A stretch of 37,618 bases of DNA. It comes from Fimenecus sp963590415. Its GTDB lineage: Bacteria; Bacillota; Clostridia; Oscillospirales; Acutalibacteraceae. Positions 1-7,907 of this stretch are shown here, one piece after another. The stretch spans positions 1-37,618 of the forward strand of contig CAVAPB010000022.1 of the NCBI GenBank assembly GCA_963590415.1, given 5' to 3'. The position numbers were made by a program, and so were the translations under genes. The notes under the pieces are model-generated. The model saw only the letters and a list, made by a program, of their open reading frames with translations, ran no database searches and was not told the origin of the DNA. Every line of letters starts with the position of its first letter. Position 1 is the first letter of the stretch.

Positions 1-17
1 AGAGATGACTTTTCAAT

Positions 18-57
18 AAAAAAGTCGTCGCGAACGATATAAAGTCCGCGACGACTT
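18..57 (-). terminator. Rho-independent terminator of tRNA-Leu
   Basis: Arms AAGTCGTCGCG (22-32) and CGCGACGACTT (47-57) pair perfectly over 11 bp with a 14-nt loop. Read on the minus strand the hairpin is followed by a T run, and it begins directly at the CCA end of the tRNA gene. Confidence 0.85.
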
Positions 58-143
58 GGTGCTGGTGACCGGACTTGAACCGGTACGGTATTGCTACCGA
101 GGGATTTTAAGTCCCTTGCGTCTGCCGATTTCGCCACACCAGC
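57..143 (-). tRNA. tRNA-Leu (anticodon UAA)
   Basis: The reverse strand reads as a class II tRNA: acceptor 5' GCTGGTG, anticodon arm GGGA-CTTAAAA-TCCC giving anticodon TAA, a long variable arm, T arm CCGG-TTCAAGT-CCGG, acceptor 3' CACCAGC and an encoded ACCA end. The long variable arm and the TAA anticodon identify leucine. It is a single-gene unit closed by its own terminator. Confidence 0.95.
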
Positions 144-241
144 GAATGTTGCCTTGATATTATATAAAAAATAGCCGTCAAAGTCAATAACGGGTATAAA
201 AATATTTATTCGGATTTTTTCAAAAAAATTATTATTTTCTG

Positions 242-304
242 TTGACAAATGCTGTTTTTAATGTTAACATAGTAGCACATTATCACTTTAGCACGATAAA
301 GTGA
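242..304 (+). promoter_or_regulatory. Promoter and dyad upstream of the amino acid ABC operon
   Basis: A -35 TTGACA (242-247) and a -10 TAACAT (265-270) are separated by exactly 17 bp. Just downstream, around the expected start of transcription, TCACTTTA (283-290) and TAAAGTGA (297-304) form a perfect 8-bp inverted repeat with a 6-nt spacer. It could be a repressor operator or a 5' hairpin; the sequence alone does not decide. Confidence 0.7.
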
Positions 305-337
305 AACAAAATCAATATGATTTCGGAGGAAAAAACA

Positions 338-1123
338 ATGAAAAAGGTATTAGCAGTAATTTGCGCATTCGTTCTTGTAGCTTGTATGTTTGCGGGCTGC
401 GGAGCTAAAACGGAAACTTCAGACCTCGCTTATGTTCAGGACAAGGGCACTTTGGTAGTAGGTATTACCGAGTTTGAGCCTATGGACTACAAGGAGTCGG
501 GCAGCGACGAGTGGATCGGCTTTGACGCAGATATGGCAAAGGCTTTCGCAAAGAGCCTCGGCGTTGAGGTTCAGTTTGTTGTTATTGATTGGGATAACAA
601 GGCGCTTGAGCTCAGCGATAAGAAAATCGACTGCGTATGGAACGGTATGACTCTTACAGATGAAGTTAAATCTTCAATGGATTGCTCAAACGCTTATTGT
701 AACAACGGTCAGGTTGTAATCGTAAACAAGGATGTTGCCGATAAATATACAACAGCCGAAGCTTGCAAGGATCTCAAATTTGCTGTCGAAGCAGGTTCGG
801 CGGGCGAAAAGGCGGCAGCTGCAAACGGTTACAACGCTACACCCGTAGTTGACCAGGCAACCGCTCTTCTCGAAGTTAAATCGGGCTCATGCGATGCGGC
901 AATTATCGATAAACTTATGGCGGCGGCTATGGTAGGCGAGGGAACAAGTTACGAAAACCTTACATATACCGTAACTCTTAACGATGAGGAATACGGCGTA
1001 GGCTTCCGTCAGGGCAGCGACCTTGTTGCAAAGCTCAACGATTTCTTTACCGCTTCTATGGCAGACGGTTCAATGGAAAAGACGGCTGAGCAGTACGGTG
1101 TACAGGCTTCGCTTATTAAATAA
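338..1123 (+). CDS. Amino acid ABC transporter, substrate-binding lipoprotein
   Basis: This is a 261-aa periplasmic-binding-type lipoprotein (SBP_bac_3 family) that captures a polar amino acid outside the membrane and hands it to the permease encoded next. The N-terminus MKKVLAV is followed by a hydrophobic stretch and the lipobox FAGC, so the mature protein starts at that Cys. The family signature GTLVVGITEFEPMDY and the region GFDADMAKAFAKSLG are clear. A longer reading frame opens at 317, but the GGAGG at 326-330 sets the start at 338. Substrate is not readable; a cystine or polar amino acid is the usual range for the family. First gene of a three-gene operon. Confidence 0.92.
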   Translation: MKKVLAVICAFVLVACMFAGCGAKTETSDLAYVQDKGTLVVGITEFEPMDYKESGSDEWIGFDADMAKAFAKSLGVEVQFVVIDWDNKALELSDKKIDCVWNGMTLTDEVKSSMDCSNAYCNNGQVVIVNKDVADKYTTAEACKDLKFAVEAGSAGEKAAAANGYNATPVVDQATALLEVKSGSCDAAIIDKLMAAAMVGEGTSYENLTYTVTLNDEEYGVGFRQGSDLVAKLNDFFTASMADGSMEKTAEQYGVQASLIK

Positions 1124-1148
1124 TCAAATTTCAGAAAACATTATATTT

Positions 1149-1187
1149 GCCGAACAGAGAATACTTGAGGTACTCTCTGTTTTCGGC
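1149..1187 (+). promoter_or_regulatory. Intercistronic hairpin between binding protein and permease
   Basis: GCCGAACAGAGA (1149-1160) pairs with TCTCTG-TT-TTCGGC (1174-1187), and inner bases extend the stem. There is no strong T run, so it looks like an mRNA-stabilising or partial-attenuation hairpin that would keep the binding protein more abundant than the membrane parts, as is common in ABC import operons. Confidence 0.6.
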
Positions 1188-1202
1188 GTTTAAGGAGTTT
1201 TT

Positions 1203-1892
1203 ATGAGTCAGTTCGCAGAACAGTTCCCGATAGTTTTCAATGCGCTGAATGTCGGTTTCCTGCAAACATTAAAGCTGTTTATTTTCACTTTAATCGGGGC
1301 AGTACCGCTCGGCTTGCTTATTTCTTTCGGCTCAATGTCGAAATTTAAGCCGCTTAGCGTACTTATTAAGGTCATTGTATGGATTGTAAGAGGATCGCCG
1401 CTTATGATTCAGTTGCTTATCATTTTCTATTTGCCCGGTCTTGTTTTCGACGTTCAGCTTTGGGGCGGCGGCGAGGACGGACGCTTTATGGCGGCGTGCG
1501 TTGCATTTGTGCTTAACTATGCCTGCTATTTTTCCGAGATATTCAGAGGCGGTATTGTCAGCGTGCCAAAGGGACAGCAGGAGGCAGGTATCGTGCTCGG
1601 TATGTCAAAATCTCAAATCTTTTTCAAAGTAACCCTCCTTCAGATGATAAAGCGTATTATACCGCCGATGTCAAACGAAATTATCACTCTTGTAAAGGAT
1701 ACCTCTCTTTCAAGAATTATCGCATTACAGGAGATTATCTGGGCAGGTCAGTCATTTATGAAGGGCTCGCACGGAATTTCGGGCGTAATTTGGCCCTTGT
1801 TCTTCACAGCGGTTTATTATCTCATATTCAACGGCGTTCTGACGGTTCTTTTCTCAAAGCTTGAAAAGAAGCTCGACTATTTCAAGGTTTAA
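1203..1892 (+). CDS. Amino acid ABC transporter, permease
   Basis: This 229-aa membrane protein belongs to the HisM/GlnP class of polar amino acid permeases. Several hydrophobic helices are visible (about residues 20-45, 55-80, 95-120 and 195-220). The cytoplasmic EAA loop that docks on the ATPase reads QQEAGIVLGMSKSQIFFKV (about residues 124-142). The start is an ATG with AAGGAG 8 bp upstream. It would form the translocation pore as a homodimer, since only one permease gene is present. It sits between the binding protein and ATPase genes. Confidence 0.92.
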   Translation: MSQFAEQFPIVFNALNVGFLQTLKLFIFTLIGAVPLGLLISFGSMSKFKPLSVLIKVIVWIVRGSPLMIQLLIIFYLPGLVFDVQLWGGGEDGRFMAACVAFVLNYACYFSEIFRGGIVSVPKGQQEAGIVLGMSKSQIFFKVTLLQMIKRIIPPMSNEIITLVKDTSLSRIIALQEIIWAGQSFMKGSHGISGVIWPLFFTAVYYLIFNGVLTVLFSKLEKKLDYFKV

Positions 1893-1904
1893 GGGGGAGA
1901 GAAA

Positions 1905-2702
1905 ATGAATATATTGGAAATTAAGGATTTACGCAAGAATTTTGCCGACAATCAGGTTCTCAAAGGTATTTCGCTTACCCTTGAAGAGGGAAAGGTTATG
2001 TCGCTTATCGGTTCCTCGGGAAGCGGTAAAACAACGCTTTTAAGGTGCATTACGGGTCTTGAAACAGCGGACAGCGGCGTTATCAAAGTAGCGGAAAACA
2101 CTCTTTTTGACGGTTCCGAAAAGGACAAACGCTCAAAAGAGGAAAAAAGAAAAAATCAGCTGCTTACGGGTCTTGTCTTTCAGAACTTTAATCTCTTTCC
2201 GCAGTATAATGTATTGAAAAATGTTACTCTTGCCAAGGAACTGCTTTTGAAAGAGGAATTCAAAGCAAAAAAGGTTGGTAAGGACGAAAGAAAACAACAG
2301 CTCTTACAGCTTGAAGATGAGGCTAAAAGCATAATTTCAAGCGTAGGGCTTGCCGACAAATTGCAGTCATACCCGTGCGAGCTCTCGGGAGGACAGCAGC
2401 AAAGAGTTGCCATTGCAAGGGCATTGATGCTCTCTCCAAAGCTTTTGTGCTTTGACGAGCCCACTTCGGCTCTTGACCCCGAAATCACGGGAGAGGTGCT
2501 TAAAGTTATATCCAATCTTGCAAAAGAGGGCAGGACAATGCTTATCGTAACGCACGAAATGGGATTTGCGAAAAGCGTTTCCGACAAGGTTGTGTTTATG
2601 GACGACGGCGTGCTTGCCGAGCAGGGAACACCCGAGGAGATTTTCGACAGTCCCAAGAGCGAAAGGCTCAGAAGCTTCTTGAACTCCACTTTAAGAATGT
2701 AA
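1905..2702 (+). CDS. Amino acid ABC transporter, ATP-binding protein
   Basis: This 265-aa ATPase powers the importer at the inner face of the membrane. It has Walker A GSSGSGKTT (about residues 37-45), a Q-loop in VFQNFNLFPQ, signature LSGGQQQRVAIARAL, Walker B LLCFDEPTSALDPE and the switch His in IVTHEM. It is a little longer than the typical 240-245 aa because of two Lys/Glu-rich insertions, one before the Q-loop and one in the helical domain (around residues 105-135). A GGGGGAG site precedes the ATG. Family assignment to the GlnQ/HisP type is secure; the substrate is unknown. Confidence 0.93.
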   Translation: MNILEIKDLRKNFADNQVLKGISLTLEEGKVMSLIGSSGSGKTTLLRCITGLETADSGVIKVAENTLFDGSEKDKRSKEEKRKNQLLTGLVFQNFNLFPQYNVLKNVTLAKELLLKEEFKAKKVGKDERKQQLLQLEDEAKSIISSVGLADKLQSYPCELSGGQQQRVAIARALMLSPKLLCFDEPTSALDPEITGEVLKVISNLAKEGRTMLIVTHEMGFAKSVSDKVVFMDDGVLAEQGTPEEIFDSPKSERLRSFLNSTLRM

Positions 2703-2730
2703 AAGCAAAATTGTATAATAAAAAGACGAG

Positions 2731-2766
2731 AGCTCCGAATATGCACAGGCGTTGTTCGGGGCTTTT
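2731..2766 (+). terminator. Terminator of the ABC operon
   Basis: AGCTCCGAA (2731-2739) pairs with TTCGGGGCT (2755-2763), with one G-T pair, and is followed by a short T run. It lies 30 bp after the ATPase stop codon. Confidence 0.6.
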
Positions 2767-2778
2767 GAGATGTTTATG

Positions 2779-2807
2779 TTGAATTAAGTGCGAATATATG
2801 GTAATAT
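2779..2807 (+). promoter_or_regulatory. Promoter of the cadherin-like surface protein gene
   Basis: TTGAAT (2779-2784) and TAATAT (2802-2807) are spaced by 17 bp, about 28 bp before the start codon. Confidence 0.6.
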
Positions 2808-2834
2808 TAAATCAATATTTAACGGAGGAAATTT

Positions 2835-3557
2835 ATGGCTAAAATTATAAAAGCAAGCAAAACGGTTGCTTTGATTTTGATATTGATTTTAACTTTAGGA
2901 TTTGCCGTGTTTGCAGAGCCTGATAATATTAGTGCCGAAACGGTGACAGCCGAAGCAACGCAGGCTCAACAGACTACCGAAGTCGGAACACAAGCTCAGA
3001 CTCTGGCAAGAAACAATTCGGCTTCGTCAAATAACGAATTGACATCGTTGCGTGTTGTGGGTAAAAAGCAGGACGGCACAAGCGTTGAAATTGCGCTTTC
3101 GCCGGAATTCAGGCGTTCGACAAGGACATATTCGATTTCGGTTCCGTTCGATGTCGAAAGTCTTGAAATTGAAGCCGTTGCGGCTGACGGCAACGCTAAA
3201 ATCGAGATACCGCAGGGATATCTCAAACTTGATGTCGGCGAAAATAAATCATATGTTTATGTCACGGCGCAAAACGGTTCAAGGCGTACCTATTTAATTA
3301 ACAGTGTCAGAGCCGCCGAGGAAACGACCGTCACAGAAGCGACGACGGCAGAGCCGGAACCCGAGACCGTAACCGAAACGCAAACCCAAGCACCGACCGA
3401 GGCTGTAAGCGTTGATGTACAGCCCGTCGAAGTCAAAAATACAAGCGGAATATACAACAAGCTTGCGATAGCATTCGGTGCTGTCGGCGCTGTTTTGCTT
3501 GTTGTTGCAATCATTTTGCTGATAAGAAACAAAAGATTAAGGGAGGGCAGATTTTAA
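2835..3557 (+). CDS. Membrane-anchored surface protein with a cadherin-like beta-sandwich domain
   Basis: The 240-aa product has an N-terminal signal peptide (residues about 8-27), a Thr/Gln/Glu-rich linker, a domain at about residues 70-157 and a second Thr/Glu-rich linker. A C-terminal transmembrane helix (about 211-230) ends in RNKRLREGRF. The domain (start LTSLRVVG, then SISVPFDVESLEIEA and a repeated tyrosine pattern ending in RTYLI) matches the Cadherin-like/PF12733 pattern of Firmicutes surface proteins. It is thus probably an extracellular protein tethered by its C-terminus. GGAGG precedes the ATG. The stop overlaps the next start (TAATG), which suggests coupling. Ligand or role unknown. 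Confidence 0.75.
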   Translation: MAKIIKASKTVALILILILTLGFAVFAEPDNISAETVTAEATQAQQTTEVGTQAQTLARNNSASSNNELTSLRVVGKKQDGTSVEIALSPEFRRSTRTYSISVPFDVESLEIEAVAADGNAKIEIPQGYLKLDVGENKSYVYVTAQNGSRRTYLINSVRAAEETTVTEATTAEPEPETVTETQTQAPTEAVSVDVQPVEVKNTSGIYNKLAIAFGAVGAVLLVVAIILLIRNKRLREGRF

Positions 3558-3859
3558 TGAAAAAGATTGTCTATGAAGAATGTCCGTACTGCGGCTCAAA
3601 AATGTTGGTTTACGGCTATCAAACCGAGCAGGCATGCGCCTATTCCGATGTCAGAGGCGGCGTGTTCGGCTCGCAGATTGTGCATACAATATGCAGGGAT
3701 TGCGGAAGCATAATTCACAGCAGCGTTGTCCGCCCCGAAATTTTCAAGGAGTTCCTCGACCCCGAGAATAAAAAGATTTACGAAGAAGCCGAAAAAAACA
3801 AACCCAAAAAGGAAAAAGAGGGAATTCTTGAAATTATTGTTGATGAGAAACAAAACTAA
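3557..3859 (+). CDS. Small zinc-ribbon protein, function unknown
   Basis: This 100-aa protein has two Cys pairs, CPYCGS (residues 9-14) and CRDCGS (about 46-51), arranged as a zinc ribbon. A charged Lys/Glu tail follows (about 70-95). It starts inside the stop codon of the preceding surface-protein gene, so the two are translationally coupled. I do not recognise a named family. The domain is of a kind used for protein or nucleic acid binding, and no enzymatic motif is visible. Confidence 0.7.
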   Translation: MKKIVYEECPYCGSKMLVYGYQTEQACAYSDVRGGVFGSQIVHTICRDCGSIIHSSVVRPEIFKEFLDPENKKIYEEAEKNKPKKEKEGILEIIVDEKQN

Positions 3860-3880
3860 ACATTGATTAAAATCATAAAA

Positions 3881-3914
3881 AAGCACCTGTAATCCTAAAA
3901 AATTACAGGTGCTT
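3881..3914. terminator. Bidirectional terminator between convergent operons
   Basis: AAGCACCTGTAAT (3881-3893) and ATTACAGGTGCTT (3902-3914) form a perfect 13-bp stem with an 8-nt loop. A-rich sequence on the left and T-rich on the right let it serve both the rightward surface-protein operon and the leftward acn-icd-rex operon. Confidence 0.85.
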
Positions 3915-3928
3915 AATTTGCTTGAAAA

Positions 3929-4567
3929 TTATAATTTCAAGTTGCTCACATGATAACTCAATGTCATAAGGCTGTCGGAAAGGTGAACATTTTCAACGGC
4001 TACGCCGGGGTGGGAGGAAGCAATGTCATAATGACTGAAGTTCCAAAAGCCCTTGATTCCCAATGAAATGAGTTCGTCGGTAATTTCCTTTGCGTTATCG
4101 CTCGGAATACACAAAACCGCAACAACAGGGGAGTTGTCTTTGCAGAAATTGTACATTCCGCTTATATGCCTTATCGGGATGTTCCTGACAAGCTGACCGG
4201 CAAGAGCCTCGTTCTTGTCGAAAATGCCGATAAGATTAAAGCCTCTGTCCTCAAACGACATATGGGAAGCAACGGCTTTACCGAGGTTGCCTGCGCCGAC
4301 AAGAATTGTTTTTACATTGTTATCAACACCGAGAATTTTACCGATTTCCTTGTAGAGCTGTTCGACATTGTAGCCGTAGCCCTGCTGACCGAAGCCGCCG
4401 AAGCAGTTCAGGTCCTGCCTTATCTGTGAGGCGGTAAAGCCCATTTTTTTCGAGAGCTCGCCCGAAGAAATTCTTACTGTACCGCTGTTTTTAATTTCGC
4501 CTAAAAATCTGTAATATCTCGGCAGCCGTTTGATAACGGAAGCAGATACAACTGTATTCTTAGCCAT
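3929..4567 (-). CDS. rex: Redox-sensing transcriptional repressor Rex
   Basis: The 212-aa Rex binds DNA when NAD is high and lets go when NADH rises. An N-terminal winged helix (residues about 1-80, with LPRYYRFL and SGELSKKMGFTASQIRQDL) precedes a Rossmann domain with the nucleotide motif GAGNLG (91-96) and Asp117 after the second strand. The C-terminal helix (about 185-210) is the domain-swap segment. Length is normal for the family. A GAGGAAA site precedes the ATG. It lies 9 bp downstream of icd and is the last gene of an acn-icd-rex operon, an arrangement that suggests autoregulation through the operator at 7717-7735. Confidence 0.95.
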   Translation of the reverse strand: MAKNTVVSASVIKRLPRYYRFLGEIKNSGTVRISSGELSKKMGFTASQIRQDLNCFGGFGQQGYGYNVEQLYKEIGKILGVDNNVKTILVGAGNLGKAVASHMSFEDRGFNLIGIFDKNEALAGQLVRNIPIRHISGMYNFCKDNSPVVAVLCIPSDNAKEITDELISLGIKGFWNFSHYDIASSHPGVAVENVHLSDSLMTLSYHVSNLKL

Positions 4568-4576
4568 AGCTTTTCC

Positions 4577-5746
4577 TCACTTTGAAAGTTTCTTAACTGT
4601 TTCCATCACATAGTCGCCGAACTGAGAGCAGGTAGCTCCGTCCTCACGACCTGTGATAACATACTTCTTGTCCTCAAACATACAGTAGTCAAGCGCTTTT
4701 TCAAGCAAATCAGCCTTGTCCTGCTTGCCGATGTGTGAAAGGAGCATTACGGAAGCACGAAGCATCGAACAGGGATCTGCATACTTGCCTCTGCCTTCCT
4801 TAATCATTCTCGGAGCGGAGCCGTGGATAGCTTCGAACATAGCGTATCTCTTACCGAGGTTTGCGCTGCCTGCCGTGCCTACGCCGCCCTGAAATTCAGC
4901 CGCTTCGTCAGTTATAATATCGCCGTAAAGGTTGGGAAGAACAAATACCTTGAAGTCTTTTCTTCTTTTTTCATCGATAAGCTTTGCGGTTGTGATGTCG
5001 ATGTACCACTCGTCTGTTGTGATGTCGGGATATTCCTCGCCGACCTTTTTACAGATGTTGAGGAACTTACCGTCAGTTGTTTTGATTACATTTGCTTTGT
5101 TGATAATCGAAACACGACCCTTGTTGTTCTTCTTTGCGTATTCATATGCCATTCTTGCAATTCTTTCCGAGCCCTCGGATGTGGTAACGACAAAGTCGAT
5201 TGCGAGGTCGTCGTCAACATTTACGCCCTTTGAGCCGACTGCATAAGCGCCTTCCGTGTTCTCACGGAAGAAGGTCCAGTCAATTCCCTGATCCGCAACC
5301 TTAACGGGGCGGACATTTGCGAAGAGGTCAAGCTCTTTACGCATTGCGACATTTGCGCTTTCGATGTTGGGCATACCGCTTCCTGCCTGCGGAGTTGTTG
5401 TCGGTCCTTTAAGGATAACATGGCAGGCTTTGAGCTCTGCGAGAACATCGTCGGGAATAGCTTTCATATGCTCGATACGGTTTTCGATTGTGAGTCCGTC
5501 GATTACCTTGAATTCAACCTTGCCTGCCTTAACCTCGTCGTCAAGCATATATTCGAGAACCCTTGCGGATTCCTTTGTGATTATCGGACCGATGCCGTCG
5601 CCGCCGCATACGCCGATAATAATTTTGTCAAGCTTGTCATAATCGATAAATTCTTTGTCGGCTTTAATTCTGTCAGAACGCTCAGATTGTTCACGGACAA
5701 GAGCTTCAAATTTTTTAAGCGCCGCCTGCAAATTTTCTTCTGTCAT
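4577..5746 (-). CDS. icd: Isocitrate dehydrogenase (decarboxylating)
   Basis: This 389-aa member of the isocitrate/isopropylmalate dehydrogenase family converts isocitrate to 2-oxoglutarate and CO2. The isocitrate-binding residues are in place: Ser130-x-Asn132-x3-Arg136, Arg146 in NVRP, Arg161 in RENTEGAY and Lys217 in NKANV. The metal site is in NLYGDIITDE. The Ser-x-Asn motif excludes isopropylmalate dehydrogenase, and the aconitase neighbour agrees. Cofactor choice (NAD or NADP) cannot be fixed from the residues I can read. A longer frame opens at 5803, but GGAGGAC just before 5746 sets the start. It lies 16 bp after aconitase. Confidence 0.9.
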   Translation of the reverse strand: MTEENLQAALKKFEALVREQSERSDRIKADKEFIDYDKLDKIIIGVCGGDGIGPIITKESARVLEYMLDDEVKAGKVEFKVIDGLTIENRIEHMKAIPDDVLAELKACHVILKGPTTTPQAGSGMPNIESANVAMRKELDLFANVRPVKVADQGIDWTFFRENTEGAYAVGSKGVNVDDDLAIDFVVTTSEGSERIARMAYEYAKKNNKGRVSIINKANVIKTTDGKFLNICKKVGEEYPDITTDEWYIDITTAKLIDEKRRKDFKVFVLPNLYGDIITDEAAEFQGGVGTAGSANLGKRYAMFEAIHGSAPRMIKEGRGKYADPCSMLRASVMLLSHIGKQDKADLLEKALDYCMFEDKKYVITGREDGATCSQFGDYVMETVKKLSK

Positions 5747-5762
5747 TGTTTTGTCCTCCGTA

Positions 5763-7694
5763 TTATATGTTTTCTTTTGTGTAGTTGAGCAAACCGCCGT
5801 CAACGATTATATCCTTCTGACGCTGTGAAAGGTCGTATTTAAGTTCGTACTTTTCGCCCTTTGTGAGGTTTTCGAGATATACGGTTTCATCGTTGAGAAT
5901 AGCGGTTCTGATATTGTTCAGAGCGAGCTCGTCACCCTGGTCGATTTTATCGTAATCGTCGGCATTTGCAAAGTTAAGGGGAAGAATACCTGCGTTTATA
6001 AGGTTAGCGCAGTGAATTCTTGCAAATGATTTTGTGATGACAGCCTTGATTCCGAGATAGAGCGGAACAAGAGCCGCATGCTCACGGGAAGAGCCCTGAC
6101 CGTAGTTTGCACCGCCGATTATGAAGCCTTTACCTGCTGCCTTTGCGCGCTCCGCAAAAGTTTCGTCGCAAACGGCAAAGCAGAACTGCGAAAGGTGCGG
6201 AATGTTTGAACGGTAGGGGAGTATCTTTGCTCCGGCAGGCATAATGTGGTCTGTTGTTATGTCGTCGCCAACCTTGAGAATTGCCTTTGCCTGAATGCTT
6301 TCGGGCATCTTTTCCGTTGTCGGGAAAGGCTTGATGTTGGGTCCGTAAAGCACCTCGACCTTATCCGCATCTTCAGCCACGGCAGGCATCTCAACCATAT
6401 TGTCGTTTACGATAAACGAGTCTGGCATAAGGATATTGAGCGGTGCGCCGAGGGTCCTCGGGTCTGTAAGCTTACCGGTAAGAGCGGAAACAGCCGCAAC
6501 CTCGGGACTTACAAGATAAATTCCCGCGTCCTTTGTTCCGGACCTGCCGAGGAAGTTCCTGTTGAAGGTACGAAGTGAAACGCCTGCCGAGTTGGGCGAC
6601 TGACCCATACCGATGCAAGGACCGCACGCACTTTCAAGAATTCTTGCGCCTGCGGAAATCATATCGGAAAGTCCGCCGTTGAGAGCAAGCATGTTGAGTA
6701 CCTGCTTTGAGCCGGGCGCTATGGAAAGGCTTACGCTCGGGCAAACCGTCTTACCTTTGAGAATAGCCGCAACCTTGAGCATATCCATAAGCGAAGAGTT
6801 TGTGCACGAGCCGATACAAACCTGGTCTACCTTGATTTCTCCGATGTCCTTTACCTTTTTTACTCTGTCGGGCATATGGGGCATAGCTGCCATTGGCTCA
6901 AGCTCCGAAAGGTTAATCTCTATTGTCTCATCATATACTGCGTCATCATCAGCCTTGAGCTCAGACCAATCTTCCTCTCTGCCCTGCGCCTTGAGGAACG
7001 CCTTTGTAACCTCGTCTGACGGGAATACAGATGTTGTGGCACCGAGCTCGGCACCCATATTCGTGATGGTTGCTCTCTCGGGAACGGAAAGGGTTTTAAC
7101 ACCGTCACCCGTGTATTCGATTATTTTACCTACGCCGCCTTTAACGGTCATAATTCTCAAAACCTCAAGAATTACATCCTTAGCCGCAACATAGGGCTGT
7201 AAAGCGCCTGTAAGATGAACATTAACGATTTTGGGCATTGTGATATAGTATGTGCCGCCGCCCATAGCAACAGCAACATCAAGTCCGCCTGCGCCCATAG
7301 CGAGCATGCCGATACCGCCGCCTGTGGGGGTATGGCTGTCAGAACCGATAAGGGTTTTGCCGGGCTTGCCGAATCTTTCAAGATGAACCTGATGGCAAAT
7401 TCCGTTACCGGGGCGTGAGAAGCGTATGCCTCTCTTCTTGGCAACCGACTGAATAAATCTGTGGTCGTCTGCGTTTTCAAAGCCTGTCTGCAGCGTGTTA
7501 TGGTCGATGTATGCAACGGAGAGCTCTGTTTTGACACGCTCAATTCCCATAGCCTCAAATTCAAGATAAGCCATGGTGCCCGTAGCATCCTGGGTCAAAG
7601 TCTGGTCGATTTTAAGACCGACTTCGCTGCCGACTGTCATGTCGCCGCTTACAAGATGAGTTTTAATCAATTTTTGTGCAACTGTAAGTCCCAT
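5763..7694 (-). CDS. acn: Aconitate hydratase
   Basis: The 643-aa aconitase isomerises citrate to isocitrate using a 4Fe-4S cluster. Cluster ligands are Cys297 (in CIGSCTNSS) and Cys357/Cys360 (in CGPCIGMG). Other family marks are SDSHTPTGGGIG (118-129) and, in the C-terminal swivel domain, GGANYGQGSSREHAA. The length matches the short (about 640-aa) clostridial/mitochondrial-like form rather than the 890-aa AcnA. AAGGAG precedes the ATG. First gene of acn-icd-rex: these two enzymes make 2-oxoglutarate for glutamate synthesis, and no citrate synthase is in the window. Confidence 0.93.
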   Translation of the reverse strand: MGLTVAQKLIKTHLVSGDMTVGSEVGLKIDQTLTQDATGTMAYLEFEAMGIERVKTELSVAYIDHNTLQTGFENADDHRFIQSVAKKRGIRFSRPGNGICHQVHLERFGKPGKTLIGSDSHTPTGGGIGMLAMGAGGLDVAVAMGGGTYYITMPKIVNVHLTGALQPYVAAKDVILEVLRIMTVKGGVGKIIEYTGDGVKTLSVPERATITNMGAELGATTSVFPSDEVTKAFLKAQGREEDWSELKADDDAVYDETIEINLSELEPMAAMPHMPDRVKKVKDIGEIKVDQVCIGSCTNSSLMDMLKVAAILKGKTVCPSVSLSIAPGSKQVLNMLALNGGLSDMISAGARILESACGPCIGMGQSPNSAGVSLRTFNRNFLGRSGTKDAGIYLVSPEVAAVSALTGKLTDPRTLGAPLNILMPDSFIVNDNMVEMPAVAEDADKVEVLYGPNIKPFPTTEKMPESIQAKAILKVGDDITTDHIMPAGAKILPYRSNIPHLSQFCFAVCDETFAERAKAAGKGFIIGGANYGQGSSREHAALVPLYLGIKAVITKSFARIHCANLINAGILPLNFANADDYDKIDQGDELALNNIRTAILNDETVYLENLTKGEKYELKYDLSQRQKDIIVDGGLLNYTKENI

Positions 7695-7716
7695 AATTTG
7701 TTTCTCCTTATAAAAG

Positions 7717-7735
7717 TTGTTAACTTTTTTAACAA
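7717..7735. promoter_or_regulatory. Rex-type operator over the acn-icd-rex start site
   Basis: TTGTTAA (7717-7723) and TTAACAA (7729-7735) form a perfect inverted repeat with a 5-nt spacer. The known clostridial Rex site is TTGTTAA-N4-TTAACAA, so both half-sites match and only the spacer is 1 nt longer. It lies a few bases downstream of the -10 box of the operon that encodes Rex itself. Confidence 0.75.
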
Positions 7736-7740
7736 AGTTT

Positions 7741-7769
7741 ATTCTAAACTATAATATATGTTTTGTCAA
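7741..7769 (-). promoter_or_regulatory. Promoter of acn-icd-rex
   Basis: On the minus strand TTGACA (7769-7764) and TAGAAT (7746-7741) are 17 bp apart, directly upstream of the Rex-type palindrome. Confidence 0.8.
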
Positions 7770-7819
7770 TAATTTATCAAAGGGAAAATAAAAATTTTTC
7801 TCATAAAAACAACTGTTTG

Positions 7820-7848
7820 TTGATATGCGTCGCGTTTTATGATACAAT
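7820..7848 (+). promoter_or_regulatory. Promoter of the tepA-like/ftsK operon
   Basis: TTGATA (7820-7825) and TACAAT (7843-7848) are spaced by 17 bp; an extended TG lies just before the -10. It is divergent from the acn promoter. Confidence 0.7.
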
Positions 7849-7907
7849 ATCTTGAAACAAAAATAAATCTTCGTTAAAAGGCAATAATTTTAACGGAGGA
7901 TTTATTT

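Noticed and set aside
283..304. Riboswitch or T-box before the ABC operon
   Set aside because: Only a short 8-bp dyad is present and the leader is too short for a known riboswitch or T-box.
2180..2746. 188-aa minus-strand open frame opposite the ABC ATPase gene
   Set aside because: It lies almost wholly antisense to a clear ABC ATPase, is rich in Ser and Cys, and has no ribosome site.
6613..7194. 193-aa plus-strand frame inside aconitase
   Set aside because: Antisense shadow of a conserved gene with a Ser/Thr-rich translation and no ribosome site.
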